64,000 bases of DNA from Acidobacteriota bacterium (lineage in GTDB: Bacteria; Acidobacteriota; Terriglobia; Acidiferrales; UBA7541): contig JAJYLB010000003.1 in NCBI GenBank assembly GCA_021788095.1, positions 62,001 through 126,000 on the forward strand, written 5' to 3'. The notes under the pieces were generated by a model. That model saw only the letters and a program-made list of their open reading frames with translations, had not been told where the DNA came from and did not search any database. The first letter of the stretch is position 1. Each line of letters opens with the position of its first letter. This document shows positions 50,361 to 61,429 of the stretch, in pieces. The position numbers were made by a program, and so were the translations under genes.

Positions 50361-53345
50361 CTATTGCAGCTTGGCGTATTCGGCTTTGGCCCGCCGCAGA
50401 ACGGGAATGCCGGGATCGGCGTGCTGCCAGAGAGCGAAGAAGTCTTGATAGGCCTTGCGCGCGCCGGGCTTGTCGCCGGAGAGAGTGCGGGCGCGGGCGA
50501 GGCCGAGATGCGCTAGAGGCAGAATCGCTGCGCTGTTCACGATACCGGGGTGGTCGAGGATTTTCTGGAATTCAGCAGCGGATTGCGCGCCTTGATCCGC
50601 AGCGAGATACGCCAGTCCGCGGACGTAAACCGGGAAGAGGCCCACGGAGGCACGGAGGAGCGACCCGCCGAGTTCATACAGCGTGGCGGGCTGACCACCC
50701 GCGGTCCCTTTCGCCGGAGCCTTCTGGTCGAGGGAAATAGCGGCACGAATCGTGGGCAGGTACATAGACTGGACGAGGGTATCCTTGGGATAGCGCTTGG
50801 CCAGATCGCTCGCGAGCTTCTGAGTCTGGGCCGAATCGGCGGCGAGCGCAAAGGCAAGCGCGGCGGTGGCTTCTGTCTCCCGGCCATTCGACATTTTCAG
50901 TGCTGCTGCCGCTAGCTGCCGAGCTTGAGCAGCGTCTCCGACCAGCGCCTCGCGCAGCGCGGCCTCGGCCCGGTAAGCCCCCGCTGTTTCTTTCTTCCCC
51001 GCTTGCTCGGCCGAAGCGATCGCCCGCGCGGTCAGGTCGTTCGCCTTGGCCAACTGGCCGGCGTAGGCCGCCGCCTCGGATTGAAATGCAAAGAAGGAAT
51101 CCTCGATTCCAGGCTTACCTGACCCCCAGGCCGCTTCTCGTGACATCGCTGCGGCATCGCCTTGCAGGAAGGCGATCACGTATGCAAGAAGGTGCAGGTG
51201 CATCGGATCGAATCCGCGCGCTTTAGCTTGCTGAAGGATCGCCGCGGCCTCGTCCAAACGATCGAGTCGTATGTAGGCGCCGGCGAGGTCTACATAACTT
51301 GCTCCGCTGCCCGAATCCAGATCGAGTGCCCGCCGAGACATCTCTAGCGCCTTGTCGTGCTCGCCGAGCTCCATGTCGTCGAAGCCGAGGTTGATAATCG
51401 GGACCGGGTCCCGCGGATAGGTCTCCGCCCAGACCTGGTAGACCTGATCCGCCTTGAACAGGTCGCCGGTGACCAGCCAATCGTAGTGGGAGGAAATGTA
51501 GAACTTCTCGCGTTCGCTGACGCGGTCGCGCAGATCGAAGGCTTTTTTCATGCTCTCGGCCCCGAGGCTGGGTTCGCCGATGTTCCAATAGGTCGTGCCG
51601 AGTGCCGCATAGGCCATGGCGAAGTTCGGATCGAGCGAAATGGCGCGCTGAAAGGACGCGATAGCGGCGGTCGCATCAGCGTTCCTGGTTGCCTGCCAGC
51701 CAAGCGTATAAGCCTGGAGCGCCTCGAGCGAAGGTGTGGTCACGTCGGCGAGCGGCTTATCGAATTTTTGGATCGAGGCAAGCGATTCGCCGAGCTTGCC
51801 CCGAATCGAAGTGGCGACGTTACCCAGCGCTTCGAGCACGCGGTTCTTGTCGCTCGCGACCGCCTGCGCGCTCGCCAGCGTGGCGCCGGTCGAGCAATTC
51901 TCCGCGTCCAAAACCAGGTTGTACTCGCTACCCACTTGGCCGATGGAAGGATCGAGCACGGCGGCGGCGCCGGTGCGCTGGCAGATCTGGCGCGCCAAGT
52001 CGTGGGCAAGCCGCGCGCCGCCGGGCTGGCCCATCAGGCGCAGCGCCTGGGAAACCTGCTCGTCGGAGACGATGTTCAGGAACGGCGATTGGGCGAGCTG
52101 GGCGGCCAGACCCTGTCGCAGCGTGGCATCAAACATGCTGTCGCCGGTGGTATTCGTGAAATCGGCGAGCACGACTGAATCTTTAGAAGTGAGTTTCGGC
52201 CCGCGCGGCCAGAAATAAAACATGCCGGTAGCGACGGCCAGAACCGACACAGCAGCCGCCGCGATCCAGATGCGAATGCCCCGGCGCGCCACAGGCCCGG
52301 GCGTTGGTGCGCCCCTCATTTGTAGGGGCGGGGTCTCCCCGCCCGTCCCCATCGCCGAGTCCTGTAGGGGCAGGCCTTGTGCCAGCCTTTGTTGCGGCGG
52401 CGCCGGGATAGCGGGCTCCGGCGTCGCGACCGAGTGGCGGCTCGAATCCGAATCTCGCTTCAGCCGCTTCAAATCGCTCCGGATGTCGGCCGCGTGCTGA
52501 TAGCGCAACTCGCGGTCTTTCTCCAGGCATTTCTCGATGATCCGCTCCAGCTCCGGCGGCAGCTCCAGGTTCAGCCGCACCGGAGCCACCGGCGTCTTGT
52601 GCAGGATGGAGTCGAAGATCGCCGCCGACGTGTCGCCGCGAAATGGCATCGTCCCCGTGGCCATCTCGTACAGCACCGCCCCGAAGCTGAACAGGTCCGT
52701 GCGGGCATCCAGATCCTTCCCCAGCGCCTGCTCCGGCGACATGTAGGCGATCGTGCCCACCGCCGTTCCGGGGCCGGTGACCATCTCTTCGCTCGCGGTA
52801 AGCGACTGCGTGGGCGCGGCCGGCTCCTCGGGCTTGCCGCTTGGCTTGAGAACTTTGGCCAAGCCGAAATCCAGCACCCTCACGTGCCCGCGCCGAGTGA
52901 TGAAAATGTTGGCCGGCTTGATGTCGCGGTGCAGGATGCCTTGCGCGTGCGCCGCGTCCAAGGCGTCCGCCACTTCCGTCGCAGTCTGGAGCAAATTGTC
53001 GAGGTCGAGCGGCCGGCCTTTGATCAACTGCTTGAGCGTCTGCCCCTCGAGGAACTCCATGACGATGAACCGGCGGCCGGCTTCTTCGGCAATCTCGTGA
53101 ATCGTGCAGATGTTGGGGTGATTCAGCGCGGATGCGGCCTGCGCCTCGCGCTCGAAACGCGCCAGGGCCTGCGCGTCTTGGACAATCTCCTCGGGAAGGA
53201 ACTTCAGCGCGACGAAGCGGTGCAGGCGAGTGTCTTCGGCCTTGTAGATTACACCCATCCCGCCCCGACCGACCATCTCGACGATGTGGTAATGCGCGAC
53301 GGTTTGGCCGACGAGCGAGTCCAGGGCCCCTGGGCGGCCGGTCAT
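50361..53345 (-). CDS. PknB-like Ser/Thr protein kinase with C-terminal TPR region
   Basis: [35 protein letters not shown]...[28 protein letters not shown]...[15 protein letters not shown] segment [23 protein letters not shown]. Confidence 0.95.
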   Translation of the reverse strand: MTGRPGALDSLVGQTVAHYHIVEMVGRGGMGVIYKAEDTRLHRFVALKFLPEEIVQDAQALARFEREAQAASALNHPNICTIHEIAEEAGRRFIVMEFLEGQTLKQLIKGRPLDLDNLLQTATEVADALDAAHAQGILHRDIKPANIFITRRGHVRVLDFGLAKVLKPSGKPEEPAAPTQSLTASEEMVTGPGTAVGTIAYMSPEQALGKDLDARTDLFSFGAVLYEMATGTMPFRGDTSAAIFDSILHKTPVAPVRLNLELPPELERIIEKCLEKDRELRYQHAADIRSDLKRLKRDSDSSRHSVATPEPAIPAPPQQRLAQGLPLQDSAMGTGGETPPLQMRGAPTPGPVARRGIRIWIAAAAVSVLAVATGMFYFWPRGPKLTSKDSVVLADFTNTTGDSMFDATLRQGLAAQLAQSPFLNIVSDEQVSQALRLMGQPGGARLAHDLARQICQRTGAAAVLDPSIGQVGSEYNLVLDAENCSTGATLASAQAVASDKNRVLEALGNVATSIRGKLGESLASIQKFDKPLADVTTPSLEALQAYTLGWQATRNADATAAIASFQRAISLDPNFAMAYAALGTTYWNIGEPSLGAESMKKAFDLRDRVSEREKFYISSHYDWLVTGDLFKADQVYQVWAETYPRDPVPIINLGFDDMELGEHDKALEMSRRALDLDSGSGASYVDLAGAYIRLDRLDEAAAILQQAKARGFDPMHLHLLAYVIAFLQGDAAAMSREAAWGSGKPGIEDSFFAFQSEAAAYAGQLAKANDLTARAIASAEQAGKKETAGAYRAEAALREALVGDAAQARQLAAAALKMSNGRETEATAALAFALAADSAQTQKLASDLAKRYPKDTLVQSMYLPTIRAAISLDQKAPAKGTAGGQPATLYELGGSLLRASVGLFPVYVRGLAYLAADQGAQSAAEFQKILDHPGIVNSAAILPLAHLGLARARTLSGDKPGARKAYQDFFALWQHADPGIPVLRRAKAEYAKLQ
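52321..52350. repeat. Palindromic repeat TGTAGGGGCGGGGTCTCCCCGCCCGTCCCC within the kinase linker
   Basis: GGGCGGGG-TCT-CCCCGCCC perfect stem at 52326-52344, in-frame in the kinase ORF. Confidence 0.6.
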
Positions 53346-53744
53346 GGGGGGCCCTCCTTTTCCCCCGCGCTTTTCATGCGAATCGTAGGCCCGCTGCGAG
53401 GCCCAAGTCAACGCGGCGGGTTCGGTCCTGAGCGAGATCTATTTCCCTATTGGCGTCACCGACGGGGCCGTTCGAGAGCTTCAGACGGCAACGGAGGTTG
53501 GCGCCAGCCAGGAGGTGAGCTTTCGGCCTTATGGCCATTTCCATCACCTGGCGGGCCTTCTCGCCGGCATCTACGCGCAACAGAAGGTGCCCGAACAAGT
53601 GCTAGCATGGCTTGAGGAGACGGCGGCGAAATCTCCGGCGGCCAGGAGCTCACGAACATCCACCTGCTCGCCACCCTGCTGATGGAAGGCGTGATCGTCC
53701 CTGGATTGCCCCGGTCGGTCGGCGACGTTTCGTCGGGCCGGCAT

Positions 53745-54074
53745 TTATGCCCCATCGGCGTCTGGTCTCTCGCGCGTCGCGATCTCCTCTCTGTTCTTAA
53801 CCTTGCCGGCGGTCTTCGTCCTGGAGATGCGGCGGTCTCGGGACGCCTTCTCCCGAACCCCTCCCAGCACCGCCACGATACCGACTGCTGGCATAACGAG
53901 CACATAGGCCAGACTGACAAGCACGGCGAGGGGAATCACCAGGATCGCGGGAACGCCCACATATTTCACGTCGGCGTCTCCAGGCAACCTGCCCCGACTG
54001 CCCTCTATGGTCACAATCTCCCAATCCCTCAGGTAGAACCCTCCCTCTACCTCGCTTCCACCCTGGTGTGTCAT
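53745..54074 (-). CDS. Small hypothetical membrane protein
   Basis: MTHQGGSEVEGGFYLRDWEIVTIEGSRGRLPGDADVKYVGVPAILVIPLAVLVSLAYVLVMPAVGIVAVLGGV; hydrophobic central segment. Confidence 0.6.
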   Translation of the reverse strand: MTHQGGSEVEGGFYLRDWEIVTIEGSRGRLPGDADVKYVGVPAILVIPLAVLVSLAYVLVMPAVGIVAVLGGVREKASRDRRISRTKTAGKVKNREEIATRERPDADGA

Positions 54075-54474
54075 GGCGCTCCTCTCCTGGTCGCCTTCCG
54101 CAGCCGGGGAGAGTCGAGCACCTCCCTGGCTTTTGAGATCGGGCCGATACCCATCGCTCGCCACAGGTCAAGGCCGAGCCAAGAGGAACTCCTCGTGAGT
54201 CCTCTGCTCGCTGGCCGGCGTCGCCGCCTTCCGGCAATCTCGGCCGCGTCGACCCTCGAGCGATTCGGCCTGGGCCCTCGCCGAAGGCCCACTCTGATTC
54301 GACGGCCCGGCATTCGCAAGGCACGTGAAGTCAACTGCCGATAAATTGTTTGTCATCCACTCGGTTTCCCTTGGCCCGGGGCGCACCGGCCCCGGGGAAG
54401 AGGAGAGGGAAGTCCTTGACTATCTCTTTGATACGGACTCCCGCGGTGTTAGACTGCCGTTGACGGTGTGAGTC

Positions 54475-56349
54475 ATGGGTGCTGCCGACCCAGGCGACAA
54501 TCTGATCGAGTTCGGGCCCTTTCGCGTCGATCTTCAAACAGGCGAGTTGCACAAGGGCCAGCTCAGGGTCAGATTGCAGCAACAGCCCCTGGAAATCCTC
54601 AAACTCTTGCTTGAACGGCGCGGCGGCCTGGTCACTCGGGAGGAACTGCGCAGCCGGTTGTGGTCCGACGGCACCAGCGTTGATTTCGCCCACAGCCTGA
54701 ATACCGCGGTACGTAAGCTCCGCCAGGCACTCGACGACGACGCGGACCGCCCGCACGTCCTCGAAACCCTTCCACGACGCGGATATCGGCTAATCGTTCC
54801 AGTTGCGCCGAGCAGACTACTCCCGCCGGTTCCAGGCCCCCCTCCCCCGCCTGCCCGCGCACGAATCTGGAACCTGCGAAATGCGGTCATCGCCGGGGCT
54901 CTTCTATTCGGCTTATGGGCAGGGGCTTTCTGGCTATGGAATTCGCGCCTTCCGACGGCGACCGCCTCGAAGCGAGTCATGCTGGTGGTATTGCCGTTCG
55001 ACAATCTCACCGGAAGCCAGGATAGGGAGTATTTGAGCGACGGGGTGACCGAGGAGATCAACACCCAACTGGCACAACTCGATCCGGCGCACCTGGGCGT
55101 GATTGCCAAGACCTCGGCGATGAAGTTCACGGGCCGGAACCAGGACCTCTCGGCGGTAAGCCGGGAATTGAAGGTCGACTACGTCCTGGAGGGCACCGTG
55201 CGCTCAAGTCCCGCACGCCTGAGAGTCACAGTGCAGCTGGTTCGTGTCCACGACCGAATGGAGCTTTGGGCTGAGGAATACGACGGAAACTTGCGCGATC
55301 TGCTCCCCTTCGAATACGGCGTGGCCGAGCGCACGGCGGAGGCATTGAGCCTCAAGCTGCTTCCCGCGGCGCGCAACCGCCAAGCTGCTCTGCGTGCCGT
55401 CAAGCCGGAGGCCCGCGAAGCGTACCTGCGGGCCCGCTTCCTCCTCTCGCAGGGAGACTCCCGAAGGTTCCAAGATGCGCTGAAGGACTTCCAAGAAGCG
55501 GCGCAAGAGGACCCCAACTATGCAGAGGCCTATGCGGGCATTGCGGAGTCGTACCTTTTCCTCAGCGGCTACGGGCTCCTTCCCCACGCCGAGGTGATGT
55601 CGAAGGCCAAGTCCGCGGCGCTCAAGGCGCTGGACCTTGACGGAACTCTGACCGACGCCCGTGTGACACTGGCCGACATTCGCTGGGAATATGACTGGAA
55701 CATTCGCGCAGCGGGGGATGATTTCCGCCGCGCCGTGGAAGGCGACCCCAATAGCGCCCTCGCTCATCAGTGGTTCGCGGACTACCTTGCGTCGCTGGGG
55801 GAATTCGACGCGGCCATCGCGCAGCTCGAGAGGGCCTTGGAACTCGATCCGGTGTCTCCCAACACCACTGTGGACCTGGGTCGCGCCTATTACTTCGCGC
55901 GGCAATACGATCTTGCCATTGCCCAATTTCGGAAGACTCTCGAATTGCAGCCGAACTTCGCTCGGGCGCACAGCCAGCTCGGATTGGCCCTATTGGAGAA
56001 GGGCCAATATGACGAAGCCATCGCCGAACTGCGCACCGGTATGGGTGGTGTGCCTGCCGGGCACAGCATCTGGTTGGGCTACGCCTATGCGCGCGCGGGC
56101 AAGAAAGCCGAGGCCAGAAAGCAGCTTGCCGCCCAGATCGAAAATTGGAATCAGTCCCACACCGGCGCCGACGGCATCGCGCTTACTTATGCAGGTCTGG
56201 GAAACAAAGACCAGGCGTTCGCGTGGCTCGAAAAGGACTTCGCAGCCCACGGGCCCATCCACATGCTCAAGGCTTGGCCCTATTGGGATTCTTTGCGCTC
56301 GGATCCTCGATACGGTGACTTGCTGCGGCGCATCGGCCTGCCCTCATAG
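54475..56349 (+). CDS. OmpR/CadC-type winged-helix DNA-binding protein with TolB/FlgO-like and TPR domains
   Basis: IEFGPFRVDLQTGELHKGQLRVRLQQQPLEILKLLLERRGGLVTREELRSRLWSDGTSVDFAHSLNTAVRKLRQAL; TM, VLPFDNLTGSQDREYLSDGVTEEINTQLAQL, then TPRs. Confidence 0.93.
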   Translation: MGAADPGDNLIEFGPFRVDLQTGELHKGQLRVRLQQQPLEILKLLLERRGGLVTREELRSRLWSDGTSVDFAHSLNTAVRKLRQALDDDADRPHVLETLPRRGYRLIVPVAPSRLLPPVPGPPPPPARARIWNLRNAVIAGALLFGLWAGAFWLWNSRLPTATASKRVMLVVLPFDNLTGSQDREYLSDGVTEEINTQLAQLDPAHLGVIAKTSAMKFTGRNQDLSAVSRELKVDYVLEGTVRSSPARLRVTVQLVRVHDRMELWAEEYDGNLRDLLPFEYGVAERTAEALSLKLLPAARNRQAALRAVKPEAREAYLRARFLLSQGDSRRFQDALKDFQEAAQEDPNYAEAYAGIAESYLFLSGYGLLPHAEVMSKAKSAALKALDLDGTLTDARVTLADIRWEYDWNIRAAGDDFRRAVEGDPNSALAHQWFADYLASLGEFDAAIAQLERALELDPVSPNTTVDLGRAYYFARQYDLAIAQFRKTLELQPNFARAHSQLGLALLEKGQYDEAIAELRTGMGGVPAGHSIWLGYAYARAGKKAEARKQLAAQIENWNQSHTGADGIALTYAGLGNKDQAFAWLEKDFAAHGPIHMLKAWPYWDSLRSDPRYGDLLRRIGLPS

Positions 56350-56445
56350 CCGGCCTGCTGCAAATCCGCGAAATGTGCTGCAGGGGTGGTGCGGCCGCGC
56401 GGGAATCGAGGCTGCAACACGATCCGGCCGCAGAGTTCGGCGAAG

Positions 56446-57534
56446 CTAGGATGAGGGAACGTGGGCGGGCAACGCCGCTGCCTGCTCGATCGAGGCGAGC
56501 TGGCCGCAGGCGGCCATGACGTCGCGCCCGCGGGAATCGCGAACGAAGACAGGGACGCCGCGACCCAAAAGCGCGCGGCGAAATTCCTCCACCGCTCCCG
56601 GCTCGGGTATTCGGTAGGGCAATTCGCCCGGATTCCACGGAATCAGGTTCACCTTGGCGCGCAGGCTGGAGAGCAAGCGCGCGACCCGGCGGGCGTCATC
56701 GGGACTGTCGTTACATCCGCCCAGGAGGACGTATTCGAAGGTGAGCCTCTCCCACGAGCGAAGCGGGTAGCGGCGGCAAGCGGCCAGCAGTTCCCCAAGC
56801 GGGTATTTGCGGTTGATCGGCATGAGGCGGGAGCGCTGTTCGTCGTTCGAGGCGTTGAGCGAGATCGCCAGCTTGGGCCGGACGCGCTCTCCGGCCAGCC
56901 GGTCGATTCCCGGCAAGATGCCCGAGGTGGAAAGCGTAACGCGGCGCGGCGCAAGCGCCATGCCGGCGGGGTCCAGCAGGATGCGCGTCGCCTGAAGCGT
57001 CGCGTCGTAATTCAGCAGAGGCTCGCCCTGACCCATGTAGACGACGTTGGTGCGCGGAGCGAGCCGGGTGGCGTTTTCCGCGAGCGCCACCAGCACCTGG
57101 GTGAGGATTTCGCCTGCGGTGAGATTGCGAACGAGGCCGAGCGTCGCCGTAAGGCAGAAGCGGCAATTCACCGCGCAGCCGGCTTGCGTCGAAACGCAAA
57201 TGGTTTGCCGGTCCTCGCTCGGCATGAAAACCGTCTCGATCGCCGTGGGAGCGGGCGAGTGGCTCGCGCCGCTTTCGGGCGCCGGGCCGAGTGCGAGCAG
57301 ATAGCGCACCGAGCGGTCAACCGATTCGTGCCGGCGCGCGACACGCGGCAGCTCGACCGAAGCTTCGGCGGCAAGCCGCCGGCGCAAGGGAGCCGGCAAA
57401 ACGGTCATCCGCGCAAGGTCGAGTTGGCGCTCGGCGTACAGGGAGTGGTAAAGCTGGGCGCCGCGGTAGTCCGGCTCGCCCAGGGAAACAGCCAGCGCGC
57501 GAAGCTCTTCGAGCGATTTGCCTAGCAGGTCCAC
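56446..57534 (-). CDS. rlmN: 23S rRNA (adenine2503-C2)-methyltransferase RlmN
   Basis: STQAGCAVNCRFCLTATLGLVRNLTAGEILTQV...TNVVYMGQGEPLLNYD...RRVTLSTSGILPGI; CxxxCxxC. Confidence 0.95.
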   Translation of the reverse strand: MDLLGKSLEELRALAVSLGEPDYRGAQLYHSLYAERQLDLARMTVLPAPLRRRLAAEASVELPRVARRHESVDRSVRYLLALGPAPESGASHSPAPTAIETVFMPSEDRQTICVSTQAGCAVNCRFCLTATLGLVRNLTAGEILTQVLVALAENATRLAPRTNVVYMGQGEPLLNYDATLQATRILLDPAGMALAPRRVTLSTSGILPGIDRLAGERVRPKLAISLNASNDEQRSRLMPINRKYPLGELLAACRRYPLRSWERLTFEYVLLGGCNDSPDDARRVARLLSSLRAKVNLIPWNPGELPYRIPEPGAVEEFRRALLGRGVPVFVRDSRGRDVMAACGQLASIEQAAALPAHVPSS

Positions 57535-57574
57535 GAACGTGGTTTAGTGCGTCACAGAAACCATTGCACGGGGG

Positions 57575-57614
57575 CGAGCGCTAAGCTCGTGTCGTGCCGG
57601 GCTTTAGCCCGGCA
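57575..57614. repeat. Two adjacent intergenic palindromes
   Basis: CGAGC-gctaa-GCTCG (57575-57589) and TGCCGGGCT-TT-AGCCCGGCA (57595-57614). Confidence 0.6.
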
Positions 57615-57806
57615 TGCCGCGTAAACCCATTTCCGATGCCCACGAGTAGCGCGACGCGGGGAAAAACCATCATAACATGCCCGTCCCCGGGATCCCGGCC
57701 TCCGCTCGGCCGGCAGGGGCATTCGGCTTGCCGGTATGTCACAATAGTGCCTGGGCTCCCTTCCTCCTTCGGGGCTCGGCCTCAAGAGAAAAAGTCAAGG
57801 ACCGTG

Positions 57807-59081
57807 ATGAACGAACTCGACGCCGTGCGAAGAACGGTACTGCCGAATGGTCTGACCGTAATCACCGAGCGCATGCCTCAGTTTCGCTCGGTTTCCGTCG
57901 GGATCTGGATACGTACAGGCTCCCGAAGCGAACCCGAGGAAATCACCGGGGTGTCGCACTTCATCGAGCACATGGTGTTCAAGGGCACCGAGCGGCGCTC
58001 CTGCGAGGAGATCGCCGGAACGATGGACTCGGTGGGCGGGATGCTCGATGCGTTCACCACCAAGGAAACCGTCTGTTTCAGCGCGAAGGTCCTGGACCAG
58101 CACCTTCCGCTCGCCTTCGATGTGATCTCCGACATGATGCTCCGCCCGCTCTTTCCCGAGCCGGAAATCGAGCGCGAAAAAAAGGTGGTGCTCGAAGAGA
58201 TCAAGATGGACGAGGACAACCCCGAAGCGCTGATCAACGAGGAGTTCCTCCAGGGCTTCTGGAAAGGCCATCCGCTCGGCCGGCCGATTCTCGGCACGCG
58301 GGAAACGGTCGGGAAATTCGATCGAACGAGCGTTTTCGGGTGGTTCCGGCGCTCCTACACCCCCAACGAAATGGTGATTGCGGCCGCGGGGAACGTGGAG
58401 CACGAGCGGCTGGTGGAACTCGCCGCAGGGGCCTTTGGGGCGCTGGCCTGCGGAGCGGACGGCAGCCGTCGCGTGCCGCCCCAGCCCCAGGCGCCCGTGC
58501 TGGTGCGGCGCAAGCCGGAGCTCGGACAGGCCCACATCTGCCTGGGCGTGCCGGCATGCGCGGTGACCGATCCGCAGCGATACCCGGCTGCGCTGCTGAA
58601 CAGCGTTCTGGGAGGGGGCATGTCCTCGCGCCTGTTCCAGAATATTCGCGAGCGGCAGGGACTGGCCTACGCGGTGTTCAGCGAGGTGACTCCCTACCAC
58701 GACGCGGGCTTGCTCAGCGTCTATGCGGGGACGGGAGCCGGCATGGTGGAACAGGTCGTTCGCTCGGTCATGGCGGAATTCCGGCGGCTGAAGGAAGAGC
58801 CGGTCGCTCCCGAAGAGCTGCGCCGAGCCAAAGAGCAGCTCAAGGGTTCGATGACGCTTTCGCTCGAATCCACCGGAGCGCGCATGGGCAACCGGGCGCG
58901 GCAGGAGATCTATTTCGGCCGATTCTATTCCCTCGAGGAGACTTTCTCATTCGTCGACGCGGTCACCGCCGCCGATGTCCAAGCTCTCGCCCGCCAACTC
59001 CTCGCTCCCGAACGCATCGCCTTCGCCGCCCTCGGCCCGCTCGACGGTTTCCGGCCCAGCCGCGAGTTGCTGGCATGCTGA
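57807..59081 (+). CDS. M16 family insulinase-like zinc peptidase
   Basis: VRRTVLPNGLTVITERMPQFRSVSVGIWIRTGSRSEPEEITGVSHFIEHMVFKGTERRS; HxxEH motif. Confidence 0.96.
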   Translation: MNELDAVRRTVLPNGLTVITERMPQFRSVSVGIWIRTGSRSEPEEITGVSHFIEHMVFKGTERRSCEEIAGTMDSVGGMLDAFTTKETVCFSAKVLDQHLPLAFDVISDMMLRPLFPEPEIEREKKVVLEEIKMDEDNPEALINEEFLQGFWKGHPLGRPILGTRETVGKFDRTSVFGWFRRSYTPNEMVIAAAGNVEHERLVELAAGAFGALACGADGSRRVPPQPQAPVLVRRKPELGQAHICLGVPACAVTDPQRYPAALLNSVLGGGMSSRLFQNIRERQGLAYAVFSEVTPYHDAGLLSVYAGTGAGMVEQVVRSVMAEFRRLKEEPVAPEELRRAKEQLKGSMTLSLESTGARMGNRARQEIYFGRFYSLEETFSFVDAVTAADVQALARQLLAPERIAFAALGPLDGFRPSRELLAC

Positions 59082-59162
59082 CCATGGCCGGAAACGGGCG
59101 TTGACGCAAGCCCTGCGCTTTGCCATCATCCACTGGGAAAGGGTTCTAGGGGGAGCGCGGCG

Positions 59163-59972
59163 ATTTCTCTAAGAATCACGATTCTGGCGTCGGGAAGCTC
59201 GGGCAATGCGACCCTGGTGGAAACCAGCCGAACGCGCCTGCTGGTGGATGCCGGACTCTCTCGCCGTGAAACCATGCGCAGAATCACGGGGCTTGGCCTC
59301 ACCACCGAGCCCCTGGACGCCATCCTCATCTCCCACGAACACACCGACCACTCGAGTGGCTTGCCGGCTATCGCGAAACAGGCCCGCTGCCCCGTGTTTC
59401 TGACCAAGCCGACGCATCGGGAAATTTGCCGGATTTTGCCGGAAGAGAGTGGCCGGAGCGTCGAGCGCGTCGAGCACATCGCCGGCGGGGACGAGTGGAC
59501 GATTGGGGACATCGAGGTGAACGCCTTCTCCATCCCGCACGATGCCGCCGATCCGGTTGGCTACACGCTCCGCGCCGAAGGCTTCAAAATCGCGTTGGTG
59601 ACCGATCTCGGCTACCTGCCGGAACTCGTGAAATTCCATCTGCGCGGCGCCGATTGCCTTGTCCTGGAATCGAATCACGATCTCGAGATGCTCAAGGTGG
59701 GGCCCTATCCGTGGGCGGTGAAGCAGCGGGTGATGAGCCGCACCGGCCACCTGTCGAATCACGTGGTCAGCGAATTCCTCGCCGACCCGGAAGCGTTCGA
59801 TGCCCGGCCCCGCCATCTGGTGTTGGCGCATCTGTCGGAAAACAACAACACCCCGGAACTGGCCAAGATCTCCGCCGAAGAGGCGCTGGGCCGCCGCCCC
59901 GCGGAGGCGGCATTCCAAGGCGAGCTGCTCGTCGCCTCCCAAAGCGTTCCCCTCGGCCCGTTCACGCTTTGA
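59163..59972 (+). CDS. Metallo-beta-lactamase fold hydrolase (YycJ-like); start uncertain (ATT 59163 or GTG 59217)
   Basis: LRITILASGSSGNATLVETSRTRLLVDAGLSRRET...ILISHEHTDHSSGLPAIAK. Confidence 0.9.
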   Translation: MSLRITILASGSSGNATLVETSRTRLLVDAGLSRRETMRRITGLGLTTEPLDAILISHEHTDHSSGLPAIAKQARCPVFLTKPTHREICRILPEESGRSVERVEHIAGGDEWTIGDIEVNAFSIPHDAADPVGYTLRAEGFKIALVTDLGYLPELVKFHLRGADCLVLESNHDLEMLKVGPYPWAVKQRVMSRTGHLSNHVVSEFLADPEAFDARPRHLVLAHLSENNNTPELAKISAEEALGRRPAEAAFQGELLVASQSVPLGPFTL

Positions 59973-60183
59973 CGCCCTGGGTTTCGCGACCCCTACTCGT
60001 CGCTGGCAGCCTCCTCGCCGGCGCCCTGCTTGGCCAAAGGAGTCGCCTCATGAGGCCACCTGACGTCGATCCTGAATTGGTCTTTTGCCGCTGGACGGCT
60101 CCGATCGGTTCTTTGTCCATGGAGGATGCTTCGGAAGCGGCCGCCAACAGAACGTGACCGCAGGGTTTGCAGGAGGAAGGAAC

Positions 60184-61407
60184 ATGCGAGGGAAATCGAT
60201 AGTTTTCGTCGCGGCCGCGCTAGGGCTGCTGGCGCTCTTTCCGCAAACAGAATTCGCTCAGGAGCCGCAACGGGCACGGGACTTGGGCGTGCCTTTTGAA
60301 GGCGCGCCGGGACCCCGTGATGCCATCACTGATGTGAAGGGCGTCGAAGTCGGCTACACCACGCTGATTTCCGGGTCGGGGAAGCTCATTGTCGGCCAGG
60401 GACCCGTGCGGACAGGAGTGACCGCGGTGCTGCCGCGCGGCAAGGCGTTCAAAGACCCGGTTTTCGCCGGTTTCTTCTCCCAAAACGGCAATGGCGAGAT
60501 GACGGGAATCCATTGGGTGAAGGAATCGGGCTTTCTGGAAGGGCCGATCATGGTCACCAACACGCACAGCGTCGGCGTGGTGCGCGACGCGGTGATCGCG
60601 TGGGAAGTCAGGCATGGGGCGACGCAATATCCCTGGTCGTTGCCCGTGGTTGCGGAAACGTGGGACGGCTGGCTCAACGACATCAACGGCTTCCATGTGA
60701 GACCCGAAGATGCCTGGCACGCGATCGAGACGGCGGCATCGGGCCCGGTGGCCGAGGGCAACGTGGGCGGAGGGACCGGGATGATCTGCTTCGGATTCAA
60801 AGGGGGAACGGGAACGGCGTCTCGGGTGCTGCCGGCATCGGAGGGTGGCTATACCGTCGGCGTCCTGGTGCAATGCAACACCGGCTCGCGCAGTGAGTTG
60901 CGGATTGGCGGGGTTGCCGTGGGCAGGCACGTCCGGTTTCCGAAGCCTTACACGCAGCTTGGCGGGCCGGAACAAGGGCTCCCTGGGGCCGATACCGGCT
61001 CGATTATCATCGTGATAGCGACGGACGCGCCGCTCGTCTCGAAGGAACTCGACCGGCTGTGCAAGCGGGCGACTCTGGGGCTGGGCCGCGTGGGCGGCAC
61101 TTCGGGCGACGGGTCGGGCGATCTGTTCGTCTCTTTTTCCACGGCAAATCCTCGCGCCGATCCCGCGCGTGGCCAAGCGGCGAAAACGGCAGCCGGCGCG
61201 ACCGCGCCAGTGGACGTCCGCATGCTGCCGAATTGGGCGATGGACTCGCTCTTCAATGCCACAATCGAGGCGACCGAGGAAGCCATCATCAATGCTATGG
61301 TCGCCGCGCGCACGATGAAAGGAATCGACGACCACACCGTCCATGCCTTGCCGCGGCAGTTGCTCGAGCAGTTGATGCACGAAAAGCACGCCCCGGCGCC
61401 GTGGTAG
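60184..61407 (+). CDS. P1 family (DmpA-like) aminopeptidase, secreted
   Basis: Signal peptide; ARDLGVPFEGAPGPRDAITDVKGVEVGYTTLISG...GNVGGGTGMICFGFKGGTGTASRV...GGTSGDGSGDLFVSFST. Confidence 0.94.
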   Translation: MRGKSIVFVAAALGLLALFPQTEFAQEPQRARDLGVPFEGAPGPRDAITDVKGVEVGYTTLISGSGKLIVGQGPVRTGVTAVLPRGKAFKDPVFAGFFSQNGNGEMTGIHWVKESGFLEGPIMVTNTHSVGVVRDAVIAWEVRHGATQYPWSLPVVAETWDGWLNDINGFHVRPEDAWHAIETAASGPVAEGNVGGGTGMICFGFKGGTGTASRVLPASEGGYTVGVLVQCNTGSRSELRIGGVAVGRHVRFPKPYTQLGGPEQGLPGADTGSIIIVIATDAPLVSKELDRLCKRATLGLGRVGGTSGDGSGDLFVSFSTANPRADPARGQAAKTAAGATAPVDVRMLPNWAMDSLFNATIEATEEAIINAMVAARTMKGIDDHTVHALPRQLLEQLMHEKHAPAPW

Positions 61408-61429
61408 CGGCGTGGCACGGGTGGGCGCT

